Shown piece after piece: positions 24,518 to 32,178 of a stretch of DNA of 64,000 nt (positions are counted from its first letter, which is position 1; every line of letters begins with the position of its first letter). The DNA lies in the NCBI GenBank assembly GCA_910578195.1, contig CAJTOY010000002.1, positions 134,272 through 198,271 of the forward strand, written 5' to 3'. The notes under the pieces are model-generated. The model was given only the letters and a program-made list of their open reading frames with translations. It made no database searches and was not told where the DNA came from. Origin of the DNA: an uncultured Christensenella sp. Lineage in GTDB: Bacteria; Bacillota; Clostridia; Christensenellales; Borkfalkiaceae. Made by a program: the position numbers and the translations under genes.

Positions 24518-24556
24518 GCTTATTTTAGATATACTAATAATATTATAATTGATTAC

Positions 24557-24734
24557 GGTGCAAGCAAAACCACGCTTTTGCGCAGCACGACTCAATTTGC
24601 GCATACCTGCGCCTCAGCGGAAGTGAATTGCCGCCATTAATTATTGTCCGCCCTTAATTATGGCGGCAAGAGAAACTTGGTTTCTCAAATTCACGAAATT
24701 TTTTGACATCGTCGAACGTCAAAAAATTTGTGAA
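24557..24734 (+). repeat. Structured intergenic element, copy A
   Basis: 178 nt filling the gap after ftsY; on the minus strand it begins 1 base past the ftsY stop. It contains five successive hairpins: GCAAAA/TTTTGC (around 24564-24581), GCGCA-TACC-TGCGC (24599-24612), TTGCCGCCAT/ATGGCGGCAA (24628-24637/24660-24669), GAGAAAC-TTG-GTTTCTC (24670-24686), and a long terminal stem (24690-24707/24718-24734) with one bulged G. Copies B and C keep the same layout with compensatory changes. The rest of the gap from 24518 is plain AT-rich DNA. Confidence 0.85.
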
Positions 24735-24735
24735 C

Positions 24736-25632
24736 TTAAATCAGTGCCTCTATAAATTCCTCGGCGGAGAAAGCCTCCAAATCTTCCAGCTTTTCGCCCG
24801 TGCCGACAAACGCCACGGGAATTTGCAATTCGCTGCAAAGGGATATAACGAACCCGCCCTTCGCCGAACTGTCGAGCTTGGTCAAAACAATTCCGTCCAG
24901 CTCCACCGCCTCGTCGAACACCTCGGCTTGGTTGACGGCGTTGCCGCCCGTCGTCGCGTCGAGTATCAAAAGCTTGTAAAAGTTAGCCGTCGGGCACTCG
25001 CGCTCGACCACGCGCGACATCTTTTTAAGCTCCTCCATAAGGTTGGCTTTGACGTGCAGTCTGCCCGCCGTGTCGATTATGACAACGTCGGTACCCTTCG
25101 CCTTTGCGGACGTCAGCGCGTCGAAAACCACGGCGGAGGGGTCGCTGCCCTCCTCGTGCTTGACTATGCGCACCTTAGCGCGGTCTGCCCACACGGTCAG
25201 CTGGTCGGCGGCTGCGGCGCGGAACGTGTCAGCCGCGGCGACGGTAACCGACTTCTTTTTCGAAATAAAATAGTTAGCAAGCTTGCCTACGGTCGTGGTT
25301 TTGCCGACGCCGTTCACGCCCACAAGCATTATTATTGCGGGATATTCGATTTCCAGCTCGTCCGCCTCGGTGAGCTTTTCTTCGAGGATATCCTTCAAAA
25401 GGTCAGTCACGAACTCTCTGTCCTTCAACTTTTCCTTTTTGGCTTCCAGCCTCAGTTCCTCAACCACGTCCTCGGCGGTGGTAACGGAAATATCCGCGCC
25501 TATTAAAATTTCTTCCAGCTCGTCGTAAAATTCGTCGCCGAGCTTGTTTTTCGAGAACAGGTTTGAAAGCGCGCCCGCAAGCCCGTCGCGCGTCTTTTTA
25601 AGCGCGCCTTTTAATTTTGAAAATAATCCCAT
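24736..25632 (-). CDS. ftsY: Signal recognition particle receptor FtsY
   Basis: 298 residues, the short form without a long acidic N-terminus. N domain (LSNLFSKNKLGDEFYDELEEILIGADISV) then the G domain: GVNGVGKTTTVGKLA (about 105-119), DTFRAAAADQL, IIDTAGRLH, LTKLDSSAKGG, and the terminal VGTGEKLEDLEAF. It is the GTPase receptor that docks SRP-ribosome complexes at the membrane. Last gene of plsX-rnc-smc-ftsY; the gap to smc is filled by element copy B. AAGGA lies upstream of the ATG. Confidence 0.97.
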   Translation of the reverse strand: MGLFSKLKGALKKTRDGLAGALSNLFSKNKLGDEFYDELEEILIGADISVTTAEDVVEELRLEAKKEKLKDREFVTDLLKDILEEKLTEADELEIEYPAIIMLVGVNGVGKTTTVGKLANYFISKKKSVTVAAADTFRAAAADQLTVWADRAKVRIVKHEEGSDPSAVVFDALTSAKAKGTDVVIIDTAGRLHVKANLMEELKKMSRVVERECPTANFYKLLILDATTGGNAVNQAEVFDEAVELDGIVLTKLDSSAKGGFVISLCSELQIPVAFVGTGEKLEDLEAFSAEEFIEALI

Positions 25633-25653
25633 ATAATTTCCTTATACATTTAT

Positions 25654-25829
25654 GTTGCGAGCAAAAATCGCACTTTTTGCGAGCAGACCCCATTTGTTGC
25701 GGTCAGCAACCTCAGCGGAAGTGAATTGCCGCCGTTATATAATCGTGCGCCCTTAAAACGGCGGCAAGAGAAACGGGGTTTCTCAAAATCACGAAAATCG
25801 CCGCGCACGGCTGCGCGGGGATTTTGTGA
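25654..25829 (+). repeat. Structured intergenic element, copy B
   Basis: 176 nt between smc and ftsY. Hairpins at positions homologous to copy A: GCAAAAA-TCGCAC-TTTTTGC (25661-25680), GTTGC-GGTCA-GCAAC (25696-25710), TTGCCGCCGTT/AACGGCGGCAA, GAGAAAC-GGG-GTTTCTC, and a terminal stem TCACGAAAATC.../...GATTTTGTGA with a GC-rich top. Sequence of the stems differs from A and C, but pairing is kept. It ends 10 bases from the smc stop. Confidence 0.85.
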
Positions 25830-25839
25830 GCCTGTTTTA

Positions 25840-28800
25840 TCACTGCATCGTGTCGCCGCCGAGACGGGACTCGACTTCGGAAAGCTTTACAGAAACAATC
25901 TTCGAAACGCCCTTTTCCTCCATGGTTACGCCGAAGAGAATATCCGCGTTTTCCATGGTCGGCTTTCTGTGCGTGATTACGATAAACTGCGTGTCCGCAG
26001 AGAACTTCTTCAAATATTTTGCGTATCTCGCGACGTTCGCTTCGTCGAGCGCCGCCTCGATTTCGTCGAGTACGCAGAAGGGCATAGGGCGCATTCCGAT
26101 AATCGCGAACAAAATCGCTATCGCGGTGAGCGCGCGCTCGCCGCCCGACAAAAGGGAAATTTTGGTAAGCTTTTTGCCGGGAGGGCACGCGACTATTTCA
26201 ATGCCCGCGTTCAACGGGTCGTCGCAGTCGGTGTAGTCGAGTTGAAGCTCCGCCCTGCCGCCTCCGAAAAGTTCTTTAAAGGTTTTCTTGAAGTTTTCGT
26301 TTATGGTGTTGAAGCCGTCGTCGAAGATTTTCTGCATTTCAGCGCGTATATCTTCGAGCGCGATTGTAAGGTCTGAAATCGCCTTTTCCAAATCCTCTTT
26401 CTCGGCGGTCATTTTCTCGTGACGCGCCGCAAGCTCGTCATACTCCTCTACCGCGTTGTGGTTGACGGGACCGAGCATGGTTATCGCCCTTTTGAGGTTC
26501 GCGATATTCTGACCCGAAGTCGAGGTGTCGTAACCCTCTTCCTTGTATTTGAGACAGCCCTCGTAGTCCTCGCCGTACTCCTCTGAAATGCGGGTTTGCA
26601 GGTATTCCAAATCGCTGTCTATCTTCTGCAAGGACAGCGCGAGCATACTCTGCTCCTTGGTCAGCTCCTCTTTTTCCTTGTACGCATTCAGTCTTTCGAC
26701 GTCGAACTGTACAATGCGCTTGTTTATGTCTTCCTTTTTGGTGCGGATTTCGTTGACCTGTCTGTTGAGGTCCTCGACGACCTCCTGCTCCTCTTTGGAG
26801 AGGGCGGCTTGCTGTGCCTGACGGGTGAACGCCTTCATTTCCTCTTCGATTTGGGGAATGCTCGCCTTCGTCTTTTCGAGGCGGACGGAAAGCCCCTCCC
26901 GCTCGCCGTTCAGTCTTTCCACGTTTTCCGCGCCCGATTTAAGCGCGCTTTCGAGGGAAGCTATTTCGACGAGCAAGCTGTTAAGCCGCTCGGTTTTTTC
27001 GCTTCTCTCTGCGGTGAGTTTGTCGTAAACCGCGCTCATATCGTCGATTGCCGACGAAGCCTTATCCGACTGCTCGGACAAATCGCTTGCGCCCTTCGAA
27101 ACGCCCGAATACTCGTTGTCGAGCCCCGAAAGTCTATCCAGAAGCGCCCTTTCCGACTGACCGTACGCGCCGTATTCGGACTCCGCGCCCGTCACGTTTT
27201 TGAGAAGGGATGACTGCTTTTCGGTTACGGCGGCAAGTTCCAGACGGGCGTCCTGCAACTTCTTTATAAGCTGCTGCTGTTCGGAGTACGCCTCCGCCTT
27301 TTTGTCGTCAAGCTCCTTGCGCCTTGCGTCCGCGCGGGTCAAGAAAGCTTTTTTGCCGTCGATATTCTCCTCGATTTCCTTAATGCGCCTCTCGTTGGCG
27401 AGAAGGTTGCCCGCGATTTCGCGCTTCGAGCCGCCCGTCATCGAGCCCGTGGTCGAAATGACGTCGCCGTCGAGGGTTACGATTTTGAACGCGCGGGGAT
27501 AGCGGCGGGCTATCTGGGTGGCGTTCTGTATATTGTCTACTATGAGCGTGTTGCCCAGAAGGTTGTGAATTACGTTTTCGAATTTTTTATCGAATTTGAC
27601 AAGATTTATCGCGAAGCCTATTGCGCCCGTATCGCGCACGGCCGACCTGATTTCGCTGTTTTCGCTTCTCGGACGGAGCGCGTCTATGGGAAGGAACGTG
27701 ACCTGACCCGAGCGGGTGCGCTTCAAGTACTCGATTAAATATCTCGCGTCGTCGCGCGTGCGGGTTATTACGTTTTGCATTGCGCCGCCGAACGCGGTTT
27801 CAATCGCGACCTCGTACTCGCCCTCGCAGCTCACGATATCGGCGATAAGCCCCTCGATTTTTTCGGAGAGAACCAAATCGTTTCTCGCGTCGCTCAAAAG
27901 CTTTTTGACCGAATATATGTAACCGTCGAAGCGGTCGCGGAGCGCGCGGCAAGTGGTTAAACTGTCGTTGAGACTTGCAATCTGCGCCTGCGTGTCGTAG
28001 GTCTGTCTTATTAAGAGGTGGATTTTTTCCTCTATTTCGCGGGTCTTTGCCTCGGCTTTTTCGACGAGCTCGTTCTCGTTGCCGAGGAAGTCGTTAAGCA
28101 TTTTTCCGCGTTCTATGCACACGTCGTATTCGCCCTTGAACGAATCGCGGCGGGCGCGGATTTTTTCCATTTCGGACTGAATTTCAGAAAGCCTTTCTTT
28201 GAGCAAGTCCTTCTGCGCCGAAAGCGAGCCCATGTTCTGGCGCATATCCGACAAATCCTTGAAGGTGTCGAGCACCTTTTTTCTGTGTTCGCCCGTCATG
28301 AATTCGTATTCGGAAATCTTTTTGGAAAGCTCCTCTATGTCGCCGCGGAAGGTCTCGGACGACGAGCGCAGGCTTTCGATTCTCTCGGTGTTGCGCGCGG
28401 CGTACGCCTCGCTGCGCCTGATTTCTTTGTCGATATCGTCTATACGCTTGGTCGAATACGCGATATCCTCCTGCGCCGAAGCGAGCTTCGCCTTGACCGA
28501 GCGCGCCTTTTCGGTGAAGAGTTTGGATTCGCCGCTTCTGTGCTCGATGCCGACTTCGTAGCGGCGGAGTCTCTCGTTCAAATCCTGAAGCTGTAAGTCC
28601 GCGGCGGCTATTTCGTCGCGGCGGTTCTGGTACTCGTTCAGAAGTTTTTCGGAGAGGGCTGTAACTTCGGCGATACGGTTTGCTACCGAAAACGCTTTTT
28701 TGTTCAGCTCCTCGCGCTCCTTGTCGGCGTTGTCGTGGCGGGATATGTATAAATTCATTTCGTGGCGTCTTAGGTCGCCGTACAACTCTCTGTACTTCAA

Positions 28801-29439
28801 CGCGTTTTCCGACGCCTTTTTGAGGGGACCTATCTGCCGCTCGACCTCCTGCATGCGCTGCATAAACAGAAAGAGGTTGTCCTTCGAGGCTTTAAGCTTT
28901 CTCTCCGCCTCTGCTTTTCTGTCCTTGAACACGACTATGCCCGTCGCTTCCTCGAATATCGAACGTCTGTCCTCGGGCTTCGCGTTCATAATCTGTTCGA
29001 TTCTGCCCTGCCCGATAATGGAGTAACCCTCTTTCGCCGCGCCCGCGCCGTGAAGAAGCGCGGTCAGCGTTTTCATACGCGAGGGCTGTTTGTTTAAAAG
29101 ATATTCGCTGTCGCCGTTTCTGTACAGGCGGCGGGTCATTTCGACCTCGTCGCTGTCGACTTCGAATATGCGCTTCGTGTTGTCGAAGGTGAGCGTAACC
29201 TCGCAAAACGACATCTGTCTGCGGGCTTCGGTACCGCCGAAAATGACGTCCATCATTTGCGAGCCGCGCATCATTTTAGCCGACTGCTCGCCGAGAACCC
29301 AGCGGATAGAGTCCGCAACGTTCGACTTGCCGCAGCCGTTAGGTCCGACAATACACGTTACGCCGTCGCCGAGAGGTATCGTCGTTTTGTCGGCGAACGA
29401 TTTAAAACCTACTAATTGAATTTGCTTAAAACTTCCCAT
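25840..29439 (-). CDS. smc: Chromosome segregation protein SMC
   Basis: 1199 residues, full length. Walker A GPNGCGKSN lies near residue 32, then a first coiled coil (about 170-500), a hinge domain (about 500-680, with GYIYSVKKLL and the conserved TLDGDVISTTGSMTGGS), a second coiled coil, the ABC signature LLSGGERAL (about 1096) and Walker B PFCVLDEIEAALDE (about 1120). It organises and condenses the chromosome with ScpA/ScpB, which are not in the window. Third gene of the plsX operon. Confidence 0.98.
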   Translation of the reverse strand: MGSFKQIQLVGFKSFADKTTIPLGDGVTCIVGPNGCGKSNVADSIRWVLGEQSAKMMRGSQMMDVIFGGTEARRQMSFCEVTLTFDNTKRIFEVDSDEVEMTRRLYRNGDSEYLLNKQPSRMKTLTALLHGAGAAKEGYSIIGQGRIEQIMNAKPEDRRSIFEEATGIVVFKDRKAEAERKLKASKDNLFLFMQRMQEVERQIGPLKKASENALKYRELYGDLRRHEMNLYISRHDNADKEREELNKKAFSVANRIAEVTALSEKLLNEYQNRRDEIAAADLQLQDLNERLRRYEVGIEHRSGESKLFTEKARSVKAKLASAQEDIAYSTKRIDDIDKEIRRSEAYAARNTERIESLRSSSETFRGDIEELSKKISEYEFMTGEHRKKVLDTFKDLSDMRQNMGSLSAQKDLLKERLSEIQSEMEKIRARRDSFKGEYDVCIERGKMLNDFLGNENELVEKAEAKTREIEEKIHLLIRQTYDTQAQIASLNDSLTTCRALRDRFDGYIYSVKKLLSDARNDLVLSEKIEGLIADIVSCEGEYEVAIETAFGGAMQNVITRTRDDARYLIEYLKRTRSGQVTFLPIDALRPRSENSEIRSAVRDTGAIGFAINLVKFDKKFENVIHNLLGNTLIVDNIQNATQIARRYPRAFKIVTLDGDVISTTGSMTGGSKREIAGNLLANERRIKEIEENIDGKKAFLTRADARRKELDDKKAEAYSEQQQLIKKLQDARLELAAVTEKQSSLLKNVTGAESEYGAYGQSERALLDRLSGLDNEYSGVSKGASDLSEQSDKASSAIDDMSAVYDKLTAERSEKTERLNSLLVEIASLESALKSGAENVERLNGEREGLSVRLEKTKASIPQIEEEMKAFTRQAQQAALSKEEQEVVEDLNRQVNEIRTKKEDINKRIVQFDVERLNAYKEKEELTKEQSMLALSLQKIDSDLEYLQTRISEEYGEDYEGCLKYKEEGYDTSTSGQNIANLKRAITMLGPVNHNAVEEYDELAARHEKMTAEKEDLEKAISDLTIALEDIRAEMQKIFDDGFNTINENFKKTFKELFGGGRAELQLDYTDCDDPLNAGIEIVACPPGKKLTKISLLSGGERALTAIAILFAIIGMRPMPFCVLDEIEAALDEANVARYAKYLKKFSADTQFIVITHRKPTMENADILFGVTMEEKGVSKIVSVKLSEVESRLGGDTMQ

Positions 29440-29452
29440 ATATTAAAACCTT

Positions 29453-30076
29453 TCAGTGTTTGTCGTAATAATCGAGCGCCTTTTTCGCGGCGAGCTGTTC
29501 GGCGTTTTTAATGCTTTCCGCCTCGCCCGTGAACTTCCGCCCGAACAGCTTTACGGTGACCGAAAATCTGTGCTTTTGGGGCGTGCCGATATCCTTGCTC
29601 ATATATTCGGGGGGCTGTTCGCCCTTTGACTGCAAAAGCTCCTGCAAGGCGCCCTTGTAGTTGTTTACGCCCTTGACCTTTTTGAAGTCGAGCGTGCCCA
29701 GAACGAATTTTTTCGCCGCGTCCATGCCGCCGTCGAGGTATATCGCCGCGACGACCGCCTCGTACGCGGACGGAATTGCCTTTTTGTTGAAATTGTCTTT
29801 TTTAGCGCGTATCAAAAGCTTGTCCAGCCCGAGCTTCTCCGAAACGGGGGTAAGCGCGCTGTCGGCGACTAAGTTTTTGCGCCGTTCGGTCAGCGCGCCC
29901 TCGCTGCTTTCCTCGCGGAATATCCGCTCGGAAACAATGAATTCGAGAATTGCGTCGCCGAAAAATTCGAGAAGCTGGTTGTTGTCCTCGGACGCCGAAG
30001 CGAGCGTAAGCGCACGCTTTAACAGCGATTTATCTTTAAACGTATAACCTATCGCCTTTTCCGCTTCGCTAATCAT
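29453..30076 (-). CDS. rnc: Ribonuclease III
   Basis: About 207 residues from the ATG at 30076, which overlaps the plsX stop by 8 bases; the frame extends to 30175 but that part lies within plsX and does not look like protein of this family. The RNase III signature NQLLEFFGDAILEFIVSE is a variant of ERLEFLGDAVL with the catalytic acidic residues kept; a double-stranded RNA binding domain follows (NYKGALQELLQSKG...AEQLAAKKALDYY). It processes rRNA and double-stranded RNA. Slightly short. Confidence 0.95.
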   Translation of the reverse strand: MISEAEKAIGYTFKDKSLLKRALTLASASEDNNQLLEFFGDAILEFIVSERIFREESSEGALTERRKNLVADSALTPVSEKLGLDKLLIRAKKDNFNKKAIPSAYEAVVAAIYLDGGMDAAKKFVLGTLDFKKVKGVNNYKGALQELLQSKGEQPPEYMSKDIGTPQKHRFSVTVKLFGRKFTGEAESIKNAEQLAAKKALDYYDKH

Positions 30077-31094
30077 TGTCGCCCACCGTAAAGTCTGCGT
30101 CGGACAAAAGCTCCTCCACGGCGGGAATGAGCTTGCCGCGGTATATGCCCGCCGCGTTCGCAATGGAGTTTGCAATCGTTTCGGGCTTGGACGAGCCGTG
30201 GCTTTTGATAACCGGCTTTTTAAGTCCGAGCAAAAGCGCCCCGCCCGCCTTGTCGAAGTCGAGCTGCGCGCGCATGCGCTTTATCGCCTTGCGAATGAAA
30301 AGATAGCCTATCTTCGAGGAAACCGACGAGGTGAATTCCCTTTTAAGCGTGCTTAAAATGAGTTTTCCGCAACCCTCTATCGATTTGAGCGCGATATTGC
30401 CGGAGAAGCCGTCCGCGACGACCACGTCGCACTCGCCGAGCATAATGTCCCGTCCCTCTACGTTGCCTATGAAATCGATACCCTTCATTTCCGAAAGATA
30501 TTTATATGTTTCCTGCCGCAAGGGGTCGCCCTTGTGCTCCTCGGTGCCGTTGTTCAAAAGCCCGACTCTGGGGTTTTTAATGTTAAAGCCCGCCTTTGCG
30601 TAAGCCGTGCCGAGCAGCGCGAACTGGCAAAGCATTACGCTTTTGCACTCTGCGTTTGCGCCGCAGTCGACCAAAAGGGTCACCCCTCCGCGAGAGTTGG
30701 GTATAGCGGGGCAAAGCGCGGGGCGCTTTATCCCCCTTATTCTGCCCAAAATGAGCTGACCGCCGACTATCGTCGCGCCCGTCGAGCCCGCCGTTACCAG
30801 CGCGCAGATATCGTCCTCTTTTTTGAGAAGCCAGTACGCCGCGATTAACGAAGATTGCTTGCGCTTTACCGCCTCGGTGGGGCTGTCGTTCATATCGATT
30901 ACGTCGGGGCAGTCTATAACCTCGACGCGCGATAAATCGTAGCTGTATTTTTTGAGTTCCGCATTTACCTCGGCTTGTCTGCCCGTCAGAATCAAATGCA
31001 GTTCCTTATCCTTATTGACCGCCTGCACGGCGCCCGCAACGGTCGCATACGGAGCGTTATCCCCGCCCATTGCGTCAACCAAAATCTTTATCAT
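30069..31094 (-). CDS. plsX: Phosphate acyltransferase PlsX
   Basis: 341 residues. Begins IKILVDAMGGDNAP and contains VIDMNDSPTEAVKRKQSSL, TAGSTGA, LLVDCGAN and FSGNIALKSIEG, all typical. It makes acyl-phosphate from acyl-ACP for phosphatidic acid synthesis. First gene of the plsX-rnc-smc-ftsY operon with a promoter about 30 bases upstream and AAAAGGAGC before the ATG. The usual acpP or fapR neighbours are absent. Confidence 0.97.
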   Translation of the reverse strand: MIKILVDAMGGDNAPYATVAGAVQAVNKDKELHLILTGRQAEVNAELKKYSYDLSRVEVIDCPDVIDMNDSPTEAVKRKQSSLIAAYWLLKKEDDICALVTAGSTGATIVGGQLILGRIRGIKRPALCPAIPNSRGGVTLLVDCGANAECKSVMLCQFALLGTAYAKAGFNIKNPRVGLLNNGTEEHKGDPLRQETYKYLSEMKGIDFIGNVEGRDIMLGECDVVVADGFSGNIALKSIEGCGKLILSTLKREFTSSVSSKIGYLFIRKAIKRMRAQLDFDKAGGALLLGLKKPVIKSHGSSKPETIANSIANAAGIYRGKLIPAVEELLSDADFTVGDND

Positions 31095-31122
31095 ATCCGC
31101 TCCTTTTTATCAACCGTTTTGC

Positions 31123-31151
31123 ATTATAACATAAACCTCGAAAAAACACAA
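31123..31151 (-). promoter_or_regulatory. plsX operon promoter
   Basis: Minus strand TTGTGT (31146-31151), 17-base spacer, TATAAT with upstream TGT (31123-31128). The -10 is perfect and extended; the -35 is weak. Confidence 0.7.
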
Positions 31152-31198
31152 TAAAAAATGCGGGAAAGAATTAACCTTTCGGTTCACTCTCTCCCGCC
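31150..31198 (-). terminator. Terminator of DUF6809-like gene
   Basis: Imperfect 17-bp stem (GCGGGA... base, loop TTTC) at about 31159-31198 followed on the minus strand by ATTTTTTATT. It overlaps the plsX promoter region. Confidence 0.75.
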
Positions 31199-31252
31199 CG
31201 GTAATGAATGTTTAGCGACTTTAAGAATTCAAAGGTATTTAAAAATTATCCG

Positions 31253-31519
31253 TCATTCGGCAATAAGCTCCGAGGCAAGGCGGAAGCCGGCTTTCATGCC
31301 CGCCTTGAAAAACGCCAACCTTAACTCGTATCCGATTTCGCTGACCGTATCCGAATATTTTTCAAACAATTCGGCTTGCCCGCCCTTTAACACCTTTTCA
31401 AGCTTGTTGTGTAATTTATACTCGATTTCGTTTAGTTCTCTATAATCTTTCGACTTCTCGATATATTCACTGATATATTCCTCGGTTATGAAGTATTTGT
31501 TTAATAAATCTTTTAACAT
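31253..31519 (-). CDS. Small helical protein (DUF6809-like)
   Basis: 88 residues, predicted all-helical and highly charged (KDYRELNEIEYKLHNKLEKVL...ELFEKYSDTVSEIGYELRLAFFKAGMKAGFRLASEL). The layout and the ending resemble the DUF6809 small proteins common near phage-type regulators in Clostridia; from memory, not a search. GGAGG precedes the ATG. It has a perfect consensus promoter whose -35 is overlapped by an inverted repeat, and is divergent from an XRE gene that probably controls it. Lower GC than the core genes around it. Confidence 0.7.
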   Translation of the reverse strand: MLKDLLNKYFITEEYISEYIEKSKDYRELNEIEYKLHNKLEKVLKGGQAELFEKYSDTVSEIGYELRLAFFKAGMKAGFRLASELIAE

Positions 31520-31542
31520 AATGTTTACCTCCGCTATAAAAA

Positions 31543-31583
31543 ATTATATCAAGTTAAATATGACTTGTCAAATCATTTTTGAC
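31543..31583 (-). promoter_or_regulatory. Promoter and operator between DUF6809-like and XRE genes
   Basis: Minus strand TTGACA (31566-31571), 17-base spacer, TATAAT (31543-31548). An inverted repeat GTCAAA-N5-TTTGAC (31567-31583) covers the -35, so a regulator binding there would repress the leftward gene. The divergent XRE gene starts 22 bases beyond. Confidence 0.85.
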
Positions 31584-31605
31584 TTAAATGTGTTAAAATT
31601 TTATT

Positions 31606-31809
31606 ATGAATTTCAGTAGCCGTTTAAAAGAGTTGAGAAAAGAAAACAAATTAAGTCAATATGGGCTTGCAAAAGCCACTGGTATAAGTCAATCTGCAAT
31701 TGCGCGTTGGGAACTCAACAAAAATGAACCCACATCGTCGGATTTGATTAAATTATCAAAATTTTTTAACGTCAATATAGAATATTTGCTCGGACTTTCA
31801 GATTACTGA
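31606..31809 (+). CDS. XRE family HTH regulator, 67 aa
   Basis: Single HTH_3 domain: LKELRKENKLSQYGLAKATGISQSAIARWELNKNEPTSSDLIKLSKFF followed by NVNIEYLLGLSDY. Length is that of minimal phage-type repressors. Divergent from the DUF6809-like gene with an inverted repeat in the shared region. It is followed immediately by the promoter of the type I toxin locus. No strong Shine-Dalgarno is evident. Confidence 0.88.
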   Translation: MNFSSRLKELRKENKLSQYGLAKATGISQSAIARWELNKNEPTSSDLIKLSKFFNVNIEYLLGLSDY

Positions 31810-31818
31810 TATTCCCGT

Positions 31819-31847
31819 TTGACTTCCCGCCGCCGTTGAGGTATTAT
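31819..31847 (+). promoter_or_regulatory. Type I toxin mRNA promoter
   Basis: TTGACT (31819-31824), 17-base spacer, TATTAT (31842-31847). Start is expected near 31853, exactly where a stable 5' hairpin GGTGAC-GAAA-GTCACC (31854-31869) begins. Confidence 0.85.
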
Positions 31848-31945
31848 ATTTACGGTGACGAAAGTCACCCACAGCAAGATATGCCTTTTAGGCGGTTAGC
31901 CCCTCGGGGGAATGTGATGAGCATTTCTTTCAAGGGGGTGATTGT

Positions 31946-32050
31946 ATGGAATTTGAATTCCTGCGCCTGCTTCTCCGTTTGGTTAATGTAGGCTTCATAC
32001 TCTCTTTCAGAGTTACTAAGGACAAAATTTACATAATCATAAAAAAATAA
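31946..32050 (+). CDS. Type I toxin peptide, 34 aa
   Basis: Small hydrophobic, amphipathic peptide beginning MEFEFLRLLLRLVNVGF and ending in lysines after IYIII. GGGGGTG lies 8 bases upstream of the ATG. It sits in a convergent arrangement with a consensus minus-strand promoter across a shared terminator, as in Fst/par systems. Such peptides insert into or perturb the membrane when overproduced. Sequence similarity to a specific toxin family could not be tested. Confidence 0.75.
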   Translation: MEFEFLRLLLRLVNVGFILSFRVTKDKIYIIIKK

Positions 32051-32128
32051 CCGCCCCACGTTCGCACCGTCGGCGGTTATTTTAATCGTAACACGGGCTA
32101 ACCGTTTTTAAGGTCATTCCCTTGCTGT
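32041..32128 (-). ncRNA. Type I antitoxin RNA (predicted)
   Basis: A minus-strand transcript of about 88 nt from the promoter at 32135-32163 to the shared terminator. It has no ORF. Its 5' part repeats motifs of the toxin mRNA leader in the same sense (CACAGCAAG, then CGGTTAGCCC), and its 3' part is complementary to the toxin mRNA 3' end. Two GGUUAGCC copies can pair with each other over 8 bases including two G-U pairs, so a kissing contact is possible. Confidence 0.75.
32045..32082. terminator. Shared bidirectional terminator of toxin and antitoxin RNAs
   Basis: AAATAACCGCC (32045-32055) pairs with GGCGGTTATTT (32072-32082), with T-runs on both strands. The toxin stop codon lies inside the left arm. 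Confidence 0.88.
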
Positions 32129-32134
32129 GTTTTT

Positions 32135-32163
32135 ATTTTATCATTGTTTTTCACGGTTGTCAA
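32135..32163 (-). promoter_or_regulatory. Antitoxin RNA promoter
   Basis: Minus strand TTGACA (32158-32163), 17-base spacer, TAAAAT (32135-32140). It is closer to consensus than the toxin promoter, as expected if the antitoxin must be in excess. Confidence 0.88.
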
Positions 32164-32178
32164 GTCTTTTAATAAAAA

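Larger units (their letters stand above)
31853..32082 (+). ncRNA. Type I toxin mRNA with structured leader
   Basis: Predicted transcript from the promoter at 31819 to the hairpin at 32045-32082. The 5' hairpin is followed by CAGCAAG..., GGCGGTTAGCCCC, a GGGG-containing hairpin and AAGGGGGTG before the toxin ATG. The leader pattern (GCAAG...GCGGTTAGCC...GATGAGCAT...GGGGGTGATT) is the one I associate with Firmicutes Fst/Hol_Tox-like type I toxin loci. Confidence 0.75.

Noticed and set aside
31865..32059. 64-codon minus-strand frame opposite the type I toxin
   Set aside because: It is the complement of the toxin gene and leader; the toxin strand has the ribosome binding site and promoter.
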